Source: an uncultured Paludibacter sp.
Lineage (GTDB): Bacteria > Bacteroidota > Bacteroidia > Bacteroidales > Paludibacteraceae
NCBI GenBank assembly: GCA_937897985.1
Contig: CALCBD010000009.1
Location: 62,001 to 126,000 of the forward strand
Direction: 5' to 3'
DNA length: 64,000 bases
The position numbers were made by a program, and so were the translations under genes. Under the pieces are notes generated by a model. That model searched no databases. It was not told where the DNA came from and was given only the letters and a program-made list of their open reading frames with translations. Shown piece by piece: positions 54,624 through 63,977 of this stretch (within the stretch, counting starts at the first letter, position 1; each line of letters starts with the position of its first letter).

Positions 54624-57224
54624 ATGGCTAAAATGAAAACAGAAAAATTTGAAATCAGCGGAATGACTTGTTCTTCGTGTGTAGCACATGTTGAAAAAAG
54701 TGTAAAGAAGCTCCAAGGAATTCAACAGGTTCAGGTTAATTTGCTGACCAACAGCATGACTGTGAGCTTTGATGAAAATGCCATCGGAAGTGAAAATATT
54801 GAAAAATCAGTAGAAGATGCTGGCTACCAGGCTCACAAACACACTGAAAATCAAACCAATGACAAAAAACACACTCAAACTGATTATATTCAACTCGAAC
54901 AGGATGAATTAAAATCACGCTGGTGGTTTTCCTTATCATTTCTGATTCCACTGCTATATTTGTCGATGGGACACATGCTGGGTATGCCCTTACCGGGTAT
55001 TTTTACCGGACACGGGAATGCTTTGATTTTTGCTTTTACCCAGCTTTTACTCACATTTCCCATTGCTCTGATTAACAGAAAATACTTTATCAGGGGATTT
55101 AAAACTTTGCTCAAAGGTGCTCCAAATATGGATTCGCTTATAGCAATCGGTTCATCTTCATCCATTTTCTACGGAATTTTTGCAATTTATGGCATCGGAT
55201 ACGGTTTGGGGCATCATCAACCTGATATTGTCGAACAATTTTCTCATGATTTATATTTTGAATCGGGAGCTGTGATTCTGACTCTGATTACTTTAGGGAA
55301 ATATTTAGAAGCGAAATCAAAATCAGGAACTCTGGAAGCAATTACCCGACTTATCAATCTGACACCAAAAACTGCAATGGTGCTTACTGACGGAATAGAG
55401 AACGAAATTCCGGTTGAAGATTTAAAGAAAGGTGATGTTATTGTTGTGAGGAGTGGACAGAGTGTGCCTGCTGACGGAATTATTCTGACCGGAAATGGTG
55501 ACATTGATGAATCGGCTCTTACCGGCGAAAGCATGCCGGTATATAAAGAAGCCGGTGAAACGGTTCTTTCAGCATCGATCAACAAAAAAGGATATTTTAC
55601 TTTCAGAGCAACAAAAGTGGGCAACGAAACCACTCTGTCACAAATTATTCAATTAGTCGAGGAAGCTTCAGCATCTAAGGCACCCGTTTCAAAATTAGCC
55701 GACAAAATAAGCGGTATTTTTGTTCCGGTTGTTATCCTGATTGCAGTCATATCAACCCTGGTATGGATGATTTCGGGCTACCCCTTTGATTTTGCGCTTT
55801 CAATCGGCATAGCAGTGCTGGTTATTTCCTGTCCGTGCGCACTTGGGCTTGCCACACCTGTAGCCATTATGGTGGGAACGGGCAAAGGCGCTGAACACGG
55901 CATTTTGTTCAAATCGGCCGAATCGCTCGAAACTGCACACAAAATTGACACTGTAGTACTGGACAAAACCGGGACACTTACTCAGGGAAAACCACGGATC
56001 ACAGATATAATTACCAACGAACAATTTGCCGAAAACGAATTGCTTCAGATTGTTTATTCGCTTGAATTATTCTCCGAACATACAATCGCGGAAGCCATAG
56101 TAAATGAGGCTGAAATCAGAAACCTAAAACCTCTGAGGATTGAAAACTTCGAAACCATTGTGGGCAGAGGAGTTAAAGCTACATTAGGCGAAGATGAATT
56201 TATTGCCGGAAATTTACTTTTAATTAATGAAAATCAAATTATTGACAATGACTTTGCCGGCCTGATAAATGACTTTGCTGCTCAGGGTAAAACACCATTA
56301 CTGATAGCAAAAAACAAAAGTGTGGTTGCTGTAATAGCCATTGCCGATGTGTTAAAAGAAAACAGCATACAGGCAGTTTCGCAACTTCGGCAAATGGGCA
56401 TGGAAGTGATAATGCTCACCGGCGATCACCTCCAAACCGCACTATACATTCAGAAACAAACCGGAATTTCGAAAGTAATAGCCGAACTACTGCCTCAGGA
56501 CAAGGAAAAAGAGATTGCTCTCCTTCAGAAGGAAGGTAAAACGGTGGCAATGGTTGGCGATGGAATCAATGATGCCCCGGCTTTGGCAAGAGCCAATCTG
56601 GGAATTGCAATCGGTGCAGGCACTGACATTGCTATCGATTCGGCCGATGTGGTTTTGATGAAAAGCGATCTGACAGACATCGCCACAACCTTACAGCTTG
56701 GTAAATCTGTCATGATCAACATTCAACAAAATCTGTTCTGGGCATTTTTCTATAATATCATTGGCATTCCACTGGCAGCAGGAGCCTTTTACTTATCATT
56801 CGGCTGGAAACTCAACCCTATGCTGGCTGCAGCCGCCATGAGTTTTAGCTCAGTTACTGTGGTACTTAATGCACTGAGATTGTTAAAATTTAAACCGGAA
56901 TTAAAATTTCAAAACAAAAATAATACTGAATATCAAAATGATACTATAAAATCAACTATCAATTCAGGTTCAATAGAAACAAATTTTTCCAATTCAAAAA
57001 ATACAACTATCATGACAAACAAAACATTAAAAATTTCGGGAATGAGCTGTGGTCACTGCTCTGCACGTGTGGAAAAAACATTAAACAATATCGATGGCGT
57101 GGAAGCCAGAGTAGATCTGGAATCAAATACTGCAAAAATTTTCCTGAGTAAGGATGTAAGCAATGAGACCATAATGAAAGCTGTTGACAATATTGGTTAT
57201 GAAGTGACTGAAATAATAGACTGA
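54624..57224 (+). CDS. copA: copper-exporting P1B-type ATPase with metal-binding domains at both ends
   Basis: The 866-residue pump exports Cu(I). The N-terminal HMA domain is at about residues 6-72 (ISGMTCSSCVAHVEKS, Cys 16 and 19). Eight membrane helices contain the copper CPC motif SCPCALGLATP near residue 400. Actuator LTGESMP near 295, phosphorylation site DKTGTLTQGKP (Asp near 447), GDGINDAPALA near 653. After the last helices comes a 35-residue Asn/Ser-rich linker, then a second HMA domain (residues about 797-866; ISGMSCGHCSARVE, Cys 809 and 812). CopA normally has HMA domains only at the N-terminus. A start-like ATG at 57012 could also make the C-terminal domain separately, as a CopZ-like chaperone. 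Confidence 0.96.
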   Translation: MAKMKTEKFEISGMTCSSCVAHVEKSVKKLQGIQQVQVNLLTNSMTVSFDENAIGSENIEKSVEDAGYQAHKHTENQTNDKKHTQTDYIQLEQDELKSRWWFSLSFLIPLLYLSMGHMLGMPLPGIFTGHGNALIFAFTQLLLTFPIALINRKYFIRGFKTLLKGAPNMDSLIAIGSSSSIFYGIFAIYGIGYGLGHHQPDIVEQFSHDLYFESGAVILTLITLGKYLEAKSKSGTLEAITRLINLTPKTAMVLTDGIENEIPVEDLKKGDVIVVRSGQSVPADGIILTGNGDIDESALTGESMPVYKEAGETVLSASINKKGYFTFRATKVGNETTLSQIIQLVEEASASKAPVSKLADKISGIFVPVVILIAVISTLVWMISGYPFDFALSIGIAVLVISCPCALGLATPVAIMVGTGKGAEHGILFKSAESLETAHKIDTVVLDKTGTLTQGKPRITDIITNEQFAENELLQIVYSLELFSEHTIAEAIVNEAEIRNLKPLRIENFETIVGRGVKATLGEDEFIAGNLLLINENQIIDNDFAGLINDFAAQGKTPLLIAKNKSVVAVIAIADVLKENSIQAVSQLRQMGMEVIMLTGDHLQTALYIQKQTGISKVIAELLPQDKEKEIALLQKEGKTVAMVGDGINDAPALARANLGIAIGAGTDIAIDSADVVLMKSDLTDIATTLQLGKSVMINIQQNLFWAFFYNIIGIPLAAGAFYLSFGWKLNPMLAAAAMSFSSVTVVLNALRLLKFKPELKFQNKNNTEYQNDTIKSTINSGSIETNFSNSKNTTIMTNKTLKISGMSCGHCSARVEKTLNNIDGVEARVDLESNTAKIFLSKDVSNETIMKAVDNIGYEVTEIID

Positions 57225-57247
57225 TTATCAATGTATTTTACTAAAGC

Positions 57248-57281
57248 AAAGACAGTGATTCTTCACAGAGTCACTGTCTTT
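57248..57281. terminator. bidirectional terminator between copA and the cobalamin operon
   Basis: 11-bp perfect stem AAAGACAGTGA (57248-57258) / TCACTGTCTTT (57271-57281), 12-base loop, and T-rich flank on the plus strand. Lies between convergent stops. Confidence 0.8.
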
Positions 57282-57316
57282 TTCACGTGAATCAACAGAT
57301 TTGCTTAGAAACTATT

Positions 57317-58408
57317 TTAACGTATTATGAAATTTTCCTTTTCTGTTGTTATCTTTATGATATAAATTTCGTTTGACGGAAGAACCATTTCACTTCCACC
57401 GGTCAGACCATCATAAACTACTGTTCCATTAAGCTTTACAATCTTCAAACCCGCATCCGGCGGAAGCCGGAACAACTTATTCCGGAAACGGTAAGGTCTG
57501 CTGTTTTCAGTATTGTTCTTAATTTCGGAGATTACTAAATCGGGATGCAGATCGACAATGCCTGCAAATTCGGTTGAAGTTTCGCCTAAAACCGGAACTT
57601 CCTGCTGAATGGCTGTATAAACCTTTATAAAATCAATATATGTAAGGTTCACCGGGTTTCCACTTTCATCCACCGCCCAATCGATATTGAATCCTGTTTT
57701 GTCGATTGAAGCACTATTGGCATAATTGTCGACATATCCGGTTCCAACTGCAGGCAAAGTCCAGGTCGTGCCACTTTGAACGGCATTTTTCGGAAGCAGT
57801 GTGCCTTTGAAAGTCATTGTATTTTCAGTAATCCACAGCGGATAAATTGTAGCCTGCGAAGCAAAGGAAATATGGGTAACCACACCCTCATTACCCTGAT
57901 TATCGGTCCATCTTATATTCGATTTTTGACCATCAGGCAATGGACGATAATACGTAAGTTCATAATTATGCACAGTTTGCGAATTGTTATATTCCGAGCC
58001 GGCTAACTCATACCATGGCTCATTGTTATCGGGGATACCATTTTTGTTCAAATCCTGACAAACCATGATAATACCCGGTTCGGCTCCGTTCGTAAAAGCA
58101 TTACCCAAAGCTTTAAAATCATACTCACCATGAACATTGACGATGGAATGATCGAAGCCAACAATAACATAACCTCCGAATGCACCAAGCCCGAGCATGG
58201 ATGTATTATTCACCAGTTTTGAATTGGCAAAAGCCAGTGCATTGCTGTAAGTATCACTCATGGCAGGTGTCGGAAACAGGCGGTTAATGTGCTGCCCGGG
58301 TGCCGGTTTGTAATCAAGCACACGTGAAATTTTGTCGGAATTCAGAGCACCGGCATTAGTAACCACCAACATTGTCAATAATATACAAAAAGTGTTTATT
58401 CTATTCAT
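57317..58408 (-). CDS. surface protein of the cobalamin uptake operon, T9SS-type C-terminus
   Basis: The start is set at 58408 (MNRINTFCILLTMLVV), giving 363 residues with a signal peptide (to about 19, NAGA); an upstream reading of 29 residues is dropped. The body (DYKPAPGQHINRLFPTPA, SMLGLGAFGGYVIVGFDHSI, GIIMVCQDLNKNGIPDNNEPWYELAGSEYN by pattern) belongs, as I recall, to a cell-surface family found in Bacteroidota cobalamin loci. The last about 50 residues (GLKIVKLNGTVVYDGLTGG, EIYIIKI, ENFIIR) look like a T9SS sorting domain rather than a lipoprotein anchor. Third gene of the btuB transcript, 137 bp after btuG. It probably captures cobalamin or related corrinoids on the cell surface; this role is inferred from context. 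Confidence 0.72.
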   Translation of the reverse strand: MNRINTFCILLTMLVVTNAGALNSDKISRVLDYKPAPGQHINRLFPTPAMSDTYSNALAFANSKLVNNTSMLGLGAFGGYVIVGFDHSIVNVHGEYDFKALGNAFTNGAEPGIIMVCQDLNKNGIPDNNEPWYELAGSEYNNSQTVHNYELTYYRPLPDGQKSNIRWTDNQGNEGVVTHISFASQATIYPLWITENTMTFKGTLLPKNAVQSGTTWTLPAVGTGYVDNYANSASIDKTGFNIDWAVDESGNPVNLTYIDFIKVYTAIQQEVPVLGETSTEFAGIVDLHPDLVISEIKNNTENSRPYRFRNKLFRLPPDAGLKIVKLNGTVVYDGLTGGSEMVLPSNEIYIIKITTEKENFIIR

Positions 58409-58545
58409 TTTCAGTTGTTTAATTAATTTGTTTGAATATTTTTGAGCCGTAAAAATTCTGCACCTGTGGCTCACAGGAGTAAATGGTCGTCGCAAATCAC
58501 AATTGTATTTTCCGGAATACTTTGCAACAACTATCGCAGAAAAGT

Positions 58546-59637
58546 TTATATGAAAATTATTTTATTCGGGTTTAAACCAATCTCCTTTAATCTGAATTTC
58601 AGTTTACCATTCCTGTCGAAACAAAGCACATCGCCCAGTATTGTGAACTGAAATGCATCAGAAATGTAAACATCTCCGTTCGTTGGATTTACTTCAATGG
58701 AATATGGAGTTTTAATCAGGGTTCCGTCGGTTATAAATTGTTCTGAAATTAATTTTTCGTGTTTGCAGTCAAATACCTTAATCCACGAATTAGTATTTGA
58801 AAAATCATAATTATAAATGTAAGCTGTATCATTATGAATCGTAAAACCGAGCGCTTTAATATCATTGTAACTATCAATTAATGAATCGGTAACACTACTG
58901 ATGCGCTGAAATTTATATTCTTCCGACCCGTAATTTCCTCTGGTAACCACATACACGTCGCCTTCACTATCGGAATGTATAGTGCCGGGATTTAAACCAA
59001 CATTTATTTTTTTAATTTCCCTGAAAGTTGAAATATCAATTACTGAAACTGTTTTATCGTAGGCAGGATAATTCAGACCTCCGGAATTTGAAACATACAA
59101 TTTATGATTGGCGACACAAATTCCATCCGGATTAAGACCGGCATTCACATAGTTTTCAACTTTTAATGTCGTCGTATCAATTTTGGCTACAGTTCCATCG
59201 AACGAACATACATAGGCTTTACCTCCGTAAAATGCAATGTGCCGGGGTTGACGTGCCATTCCTTTATCGTCGAACATGGGAATTTGTTTCAATGACTTGC
59301 CCGTATTGATGTCGATTATCTCAATCTGGCTCGAAATATTGACCATGATATATAGTTTCGAACCATAGCGTGCCATATCACCGGCAGTATCACCTAATCC
59401 GCGTTTATTGACAGTTGAAAAATAATCAGGGAAAAATTCATTTGAATCGAAATTAAATTTTGCCAAAGTACTGTTGTTCATATTAAACAAGCCTTCCGAC
59501 AAAACAAGTATTCCGGAAGTTTCGCCGGTTTGAATCAGATTTCCATTCGGAATTTTATCTTCCATATCATCGCACGACAGCATGAATAAACCGCAAAAAA
59601 GAAGCAACGAAATATGTATGTAAAATATTTTATTCAT
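58546..59637 (-). CDS. btuG: BtuG-like cobalamin-binding beta-propeller lipoprotein
   Basis: The start is set at 59637 (MNKIFYIHISLLLFCG), giving 363 residues with a lipobox FMLSC (Cys near 22). The body is a YncE/NHL-type seven-bladed propeller: RQPRHIAFYGGKAYVCSFDG, TAKIDTTTLKVENYVNAGL-like blades, PDGICVANHKLYVSNSGG, TVSVIDISTFREIKKINVG. Bacteroides BtuG is a surface lipoprotein of this fold that binds cobalamin with very high affinity and docks on BtuB. This gene begins 11 bp after the btuB stop, behind the cobalamin riboswitch, which makes the assignment strong. It probably forms the lid of the BtuB channel here as well. Confidence 0.88.
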   Translation of the reverse strand: MNKIFYIHISLLLFCGLFMLSCDDMEDKIPNGNLIQTGETSGILVLSEGLFNMNNSTLAKFNFDSNEFFPDYFSTVNKRGLGDTAGDMARYGSKLYIMVNISSQIEIIDINTGKSLKQIPMFDDKGMARQPRHIAFYGGKAYVCSFDGTVAKIDTTTLKVENYVNAGLNPDGICVANHKLYVSNSGGLNYPAYDKTVSVIDISTFREIKKINVGLNPGTIHSDSEGDVYVVTRGNYGSEEYKFQRISSVTDSLIDSYNDIKALGFTIHNDTAYIYNYDFSNTNSWIKVFDCKHEKLISEQFITDGTLIKTPYSIEVNPTNGDVYISDAFQFTILGDVLCFDRNGKLKFRLKEIGLNPNKIIFI

Positions 59638-59648
59638 AACTGTATCAA

Positions 59649-61706
59649 TTAAAATTTCAGGTTTGCAGTAATTCTGAACGATCTTCCGGGCATTGGGAAC
59701 CATCTGACAACAGCATAGTTTTCGTTCAGCAGATTCAGAACTTCAAACTTAAGATGTATTTGTTTATCATTCATTTGAAATATACGTGAAGCCGAAAGAC
59801 TGTGGTCGCTGTAACCGGGCAAACGATTTTCGGCGTAATTCTGGAATCCGCTGTAACGTTTTCCTGACCACAGCAGTGAATAGTAAACATTTATCAACGA
59901 AGTTTCAACCCCCGCCCTGAACGTCCCCGAAACGCGGGGAGTATACGGAATTTGATGTTGAAAGGTATTTCCGCCGGGCGATGTAACATCCAGTGCCCGC
60001 TGATAAGTATAAGTACTTCCGATTACAATATTGTTTCCGGGTGTAAGTAAAAATGAACTTTCGGCTGTTAAATCGAGTCCGTTCACTTCAACTCTTCCGA
60101 GATTTAGCATACTCCACACAAAAATATTTTTTGTTGGCATAGCTATTATCTTATCTTTCACATAATTACGATATACATCCATGGTAAATATCAGAGATGG
60201 TATCCTGTGACTGATTGAAGCTGAATAAGTTGCTCCGATGTTGAACTGATCGGTTAATTCAGGACGTAAATTTTCATTTCCGGTACGGGAATAATACAGG
60301 TCATTAAAGCTTGGCAAACGGAATATACTTTTGTAAAATGCGCGAATTCTCAGATCTGTATTTTCTATTGGTTTGAACGAAATGCCGGCATAAGGAGAAA
60401 GTCGCTTTTGCTGTGGAGATGGATTCCCAACCTGTACTTTTTCGCTGACCAATGTCGAAAGTAAACTCGAAGTAGCGGTGAAAGCGGACGATACATATCG
60501 GGCAGCCACAACCGAAAGTAAGCTGTAACGGGTTGGTCCGGCAAATTCATCATTCAGCGATTTGGTTTCGAAATTGGCAGTCATATTGTTGATAAAACCA
60601 TCGGTCGAAAAAGAAACGTAAAACTGATCGACTGGATGGAACAGAACTGATGCTGAGCCATAATATTCGTTCTGACGATAGATACTTTCAATTTTTCCTT
60701 CCTCATTCAGGTAAGTAGTGTCTGAATAATGAAGATAACCATGGTAAAATTTACCATTGAATTGAACAGAAAAAAGAGGCGATACGATATTTTCAAAATG
60801 TGCCTGCGTAAAAAAATTATAATCCTTCAATCGTTGCGACGAAAAATTATCGGCATTGTAAAAAACGGTAGCACCGGGCAAACCTCTTTCCGACTGATAA
60901 AAATATGTTTTGATAAAACCTGATGAATTTGTATTCAACCGACCAAACAACGACGCTTCGAGCCTGACATTGTGAACATCTGAATTTTTACGTATTTCGT
61001 GCGAAACCAGACCATCATCCTGAGCACTATATTGCAGAAGATATGGATATTCGCCATTGGCACTCAGAATTTCGGCGCTGAAAACAGCAGAAAACTTTTC
61101 ACTTAATCTGTTTTGCAGAGAAAATGACGGATTCAACAATCCGAACGAACCCGATCTGAAAGTTAAACTGCCATTCATTGTTTTATTTCCTGAAAATACG
61201 GGTCTGACAGAACGAATGTTCAGGACGGCAGCTGAAGCAAAAAGCCGTGCCGATTGAAAAATATTATCACTTTGTCCATTGTTAAGCGATATCATATCCA
61301 CATTTTCCAGCGAATAGCGACCAATATCAATCTGACCGGTCTGGCAATCGGTAATTGTTACCCCATCATAACTGACTGCAGTGTGGGCAGCCCCGAAACT
61401 TCTCACCGAAATGGTTTTCAGTCCGCCAATTCCACCAAAATCTTTCACTGTGACACCCGAAAAATACCTGGCAGCATCCGAAACCTGAAGTACATTCAAT
61501 TTATTCATCTTTCCGGCTGATAAAATCTGTACCGGTGCCGACGACTGCGTTTCAGTATTGCTGAATTTTCCCTTAACGGTAATTTCTTTTATCTCATAAA
61601 TTTTTGTTGAATCTACCTTCTCCACGGCCGATACACCAACAGCCTGCAATGAAAGAATTGCAAATACAAAGATTTTTTTTGGAAAATTTGAAAACTCAAT
61701 ACGCAT
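59649..61706 (-). CDS. btuB: BtuB-like TonB-dependent cobalamin receptor
   Basis: The 685-residue outer-membrane receptor has a signal peptide (to about 27, VSAVE). A plug domain covers about 40-150 (YEIKEITVKGKF, VLQVSDAARYFSGVTVKDFG, TISVRSFGAAHTAVSYDGV), followed by a 22-strand barrel ending FRITANLKF. It takes up vitamin B12 with TonB energy. The assignment as BtuB rests on the cobalamin riboswitch upstream and the BtuG-like gene 11 bp downstream; the sequence alone fits several BtuB/FecA-like receptors. The C-terminal aromatic residue (Phe) is present as expected. Regulated by riboswitch 61842-62075; the leader between holds a possible terminator at 61761-61792. Confidence 0.92.
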   Translation of the reverse strand: MRIEFSNFPKKIFVFAILSLQAVGVSAVEKVDSTKIYEIKEITVKGKFSNTETQSSAPVQILSAGKMNKLNVLQVSDAARYFSGVTVKDFGGIGGLKTISVRSFGAAHTAVSYDGVTITDCQTGQIDIGRYSLENVDMISLNNGQSDNIFQSARLFASAAVLNIRSVRPVFSGNKTMNGSLTFRSGSFGLLNPSFSLQNRLSEKFSAVFSAEILSANGEYPYLLQYSAQDDGLVSHEIRKNSDVHNVRLEASLFGRLNTNSSGFIKTYFYQSERGLPGATVFYNADNFSSQRLKDYNFFTQAHFENIVSPLFSVQFNGKFYHGYLHYSDTTYLNEEGKIESIYRQNEYYGSASVLFHPVDQFYVSFSTDGFINNMTANFETKSLNDEFAGPTRYSLLSVVAARYVSSAFTATSSLLSTLVSEKVQVGNPSPQQKRLSPYAGISFKPIENTDLRIRAFYKSIFRLPSFNDLYYSRTGNENLRPELTDQFNIGATYSASISHRIPSLIFTMDVYRNYVKDKIIAMPTKNIFVWSMLNLGRVEVNGLDLTAESSFLLTPGNNIVIGSTYTYQRALDVTSPGGNTFQHQIPYTPRVSGTFRAGVETSLINVYYSLLWSGKRYSGFQNYAENRLPGYSDHSLSASRIFQMNDKQIHLKFEVLNLLNENYAVVRWFPMPGRSFRITANLKF

Positions 61707-61760
61707 ACAACACTATTTGTCTAATAATAAACTAAATAGCCTGCAAGTAAAAGTAAAATC

Positions 61761-61792
61761 AAAAAAGCATCCTGAATAAAAAATGGTATGCT
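61761..61792 (-). terminator. candidate riboswitch-controlled terminator in the btuB leader
   Basis: On the minus strand AGCATACC ... GGATGCT (one bulged A, 12-base loop) is followed by TTTTTTG. It lies 50-55 bases before the btuB ATG and downstream of the aptamer, where a regulated terminator belongs. The stem is short, so it is only a candidate. Confidence 0.45.
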
Positions 61793-61841
61793 GAATTGGT
61801 TTTTAGCTCTATCCTCGAAAGCTTGAAAACATTAATTTATT

Positions 61842-62075
61842 GGCAGGTCTTCTGACTTACTCCCGTATTCTGAACGCCTTCCCGGTTTCTTTTTTTCAAT
61901 TTAAAAAACTGAAAAAACCAGTGGCAAGAGTGTTGTTCAATACGTTTCAGACTTTTCAATCTCTGTTTTCAGAGAGACTTCGGGTCTTTTAGAGTTTACA
62001 GCAGCGGGACTGTTCAGGACTTACACCTGATTCCCTTTTAATTACTTGCTGCGAATGGCAGACAAGTAAACCAAA
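61842..62075 (-). promoter_or_regulatory. cobalamin riboswitch aptamer
   Basis: On the minus strand the 3' part is the B12 box AGTCAGAAGACCTGCC (61857-61842). The conserved core GGGAATCAGGTG...GTCCTGAACAGTCCCGCTGCTGT lies at about 62036-61998. A 5' stem TTACTTG / CAAGTAA closes at about 62069-62040. These three blocks are in the order and spacing of class I cobalamin riboswitches. Binding of adenosylcobalamin would lower expression of the btuB operon. The remaining bases of the 598-base gap (61707-62304) hold the btuB leader, the promoter at 62084-62091, and nothing recognisable up to 62304. Confidence 0.95.
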
Positions 62076-62083
62076 TGTGAGTG

Positions 62084-62091
62084 CAAAGATA
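62084..62091 (-). promoter_or_regulatory. -7 box of the btuB operon promoter
   Basis: TATCTTTG on the minus strand (62091-62084), ending about 9 bases before the first base of the riboswitch 5' stem region. The -33 triplet 19 bases upstream is TCG instead of TTG, the same variant as at uvrA. Confidence 0.6.
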
Positions 62092-62304
62092 AACACAATA
62101 ATTTAGTCCGCGAAAATAAATTTCAGTTTTTTGGAAATAAATAATTAACTGATTAAATATCTGTAGTTTATATAATTCATAGCGTAAATCTTATAAATCG
62201 GTAATAATCAAAAGGTTCAAAAATAAATGTTCAATAACAGAGGCTGTAAGGATAAAGTATTGTAAATTCGCAGGTTCTAATTCAGATTAAAGAAACCTGT
62301 TCAT

Positions 62305-63015
62305 TTGAAGCAACTGATAACACTGATTATTCCGTTACTGCTTCTCTTACATACCGAAGGGAAGTCAGCAACGAAGGTTTACCTTATTCACGGTTATGCC
62401 GGAAGCAGGTATGAATTATTAAAAATTGAAAAATCAATCAGAAACGAAGGATTCATTACTGAAATCCTTTGTTATAATAGCTTCACTGAAAATGTGGATT
62501 CGGTTGGAAATGAATTTTTCAGAAAGATTCAGGCTGAAAATTCTGACACTGTCTCATTTGTTACCCACTCGATGGGAGCCTTGGTAGTACGTTCGTTTTA
62601 CAATCATCGTGATTCTCTGTCACATTTCCCGTTTATACATCGGTTTGTAATGATTGCGCCTCCCAACAACGGTTCGCCCATGGCCGATTTTTTCAGTCAG
62701 TTCGGCTTTCTGAAGTTTATTCTCGGACCGAATGTCAGTAACCTGACCACTGATACCCTCACAGGTGCAGCCAGATATCCTGTACCCGACTGCGAAACCG
62801 GCTTAATTGCCGGGAGTTATGGCAACAACAAGGGGCTGAATATTTTTGTAAACAGCGATAACGATGGTATGCTGGTAACTTCACAAACACAGATTGGCAA
62901 TGAAAAAGACATCGTTTATGTAAAATCGTGGCATCTGGGACTTTTATTCAACCAAAAGACGATAAAATACACCCTTCTGTTTCTTAAAAACGGAAGTTTC
63001 AGTGAAAATTATTAA
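62305..63015 (+). CDS. exported alpha/beta hydrolase, lipase-like
   Basis: The start is a TTG at 62305, because the coding begins straight with a signal peptide (KQLITLIIPLLLLLHTEGKSA) and no ATG lies upstream in frame; 236 residues. The alpha/beta hydrolase fold is of the lipase class 2/PGAP1-like kind. The oxyanion stretch VYLIHGYAGSRYELLKIE is at about 25-42, and the nucleophile elbow VTHSMGALVVRSF has Ser 89. A PPNNGSPMADFF loop follows at about 117-128, the acid candidate is in NSDNDGMLVTSQT near 190 and the His is in SWHLGLLFN near 213. It probably splits ester bonds of lipids or other hydrophobic substrates in the periplasm. The short length suggests no separate lid domain. Its stop is 14 bp from the corA stop. 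Confidence 0.85.
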   Translation: MKQLITLIIPLLLLLHTEGKSATKVYLIHGYAGSRYELLKIEKSIRNEGFITEILCYNSFTENVDSVGNEFFRKIQAENSDTVSFVTHSMGALVVRSFYNHRDSLSHFPFIHRFVMIAPPNNGSPMADFFSQFGFLKFILGPNVSNLTTDTLTGAARYPVPDCETGLIAGSYGNNKGLNIFVNSDNDGMLVTSQTQIGNEKDIVYVKSWHLGLLFNQKTIKYTLLFLKNGSFSENY

Positions 63016-63029
63016 AAGTTCCGGCTCAT

Positions 63030-63977
63030 TTACAGCCACTTCTTCCGCTTGAAGTAGAAAAGAACAAAGCCCGAGAAAACAATCATCAACAGGATTGAAA
63101 TCGGGTAACCGTATTTCCAGTCGAGTTCGGGCAGGTGCTTGAAGTTCATACCATAAATACTTGCGATAAGCGTTGGTGGCATAAAGATAACCGACACCAC
63201 CGTAAAGATTTTGATAATTTTATTCTGTTGTAAATTAACCAAACCGAGGAAAGTATCCTGGAGATAATCCAGTCTGTCAAAACCAAAACGCGTATATTCA
63301 AACAGTGAATTAATATCCTTGATAATCATGGTCAGTCGTGGCAATAAATCGGAAGGGAAAAACTCACACTTAAGCATATTTGAAACCACTCGCTGTTTGT
63401 CGATAATGTTCTGACGAATTATCATCACTTTTTCCTGTAAATCCTTGATTCTTATCAATATATCCTGATCCAGGTCATCGTCGGTATTCAAAGTTTTACT
63501 GAGGCTCGTAATTTGTTCAGTCGCATCTTCAATCATATCAGCGTCGTATTCCACACGTGTTTCGAGCAATGCCACCAACACATGATAACCAGAAGGAAAA
63601 TTCCTTGAATTGGCAAAAATCTTTTTGATGGTTTCGTTAAACGATTTCAACTCAGTGTTACGCACCGATACAAGAATTCCGTTCTTAAGGATAAACGAAA
63701 CCGGTTCCATAACATAATTTTCCTGCAGGAAATTGGAATTGGCTACAATACTGTCATCAGTTTGCATGTAGCGCGAACTCATTTCGATTTCTTCAATTTC
63801 TTCGTCTTCCTGTATATAAATTTTGAGGAATTGTTCCAGTTCAGTCTCAATGGCGTCGGACACATCGTTCAGGTCAATCCAGATTAAATCTTTAAGAGTT
63901 ACCTTTTTGACCATATCCAGGCTCTTGGAAATTTTCAGTTTTCCTTCATCATGATAGAAAATTCTCAGTTCTGACAT
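63030..63977 (-). CDS. corA: CorA-family magnesium/cobalt transporter
   Basis: The 315-residue protein is a homopentameric inner-membrane channel for Mg2+ (and Co2+, Ni2+). A cytoplasmic domain of about 250 residues has acidic and helical character (ERVVSNML-like RQNIIDKQRVVSNMLK, DINSLFEYTRFGFDRLDYLQ). Two C-terminal membrane helices follow: the first (about 255-273, IIKIFTVVSVIFMPPTLIAS) ends in the signature YGMNFKHLPELDWKYG (GMN near 276). The second (about 292-310) ends in positive residues FKRKKWL. GGAG lies 8 bases before the ATG, a clear ribosome site. Its upstream region runs out of the window. Confidence 0.96.
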   Translation of the reverse strand: MSELRIFYHDEGKLKISKSLDMVKKVTLKDLIWIDLNDVSDAIETELEQFLKIYIQEDEEIEEIEMSSRYMQTDDSIVANSNFLQENYVMEPVSFILKNGILVSVRNTELKSFNETIKKIFANSRNFPSGYHVLVALLETRVEYDADMIEDATEQITSLSKTLNTDDDLDQDILIRIKDLQEKVMIIRQNIIDKQRVVSNMLKCEFFPSDLLPRLTMIIKDINSLFEYTRFGFDRLDYLQDTFLGLVNLQQNKIIKIFTVVSVIFMPPTLIASIYGMNFKHLPELDWKYGYPISILLMIVFSGFVLFYFKRKKWL

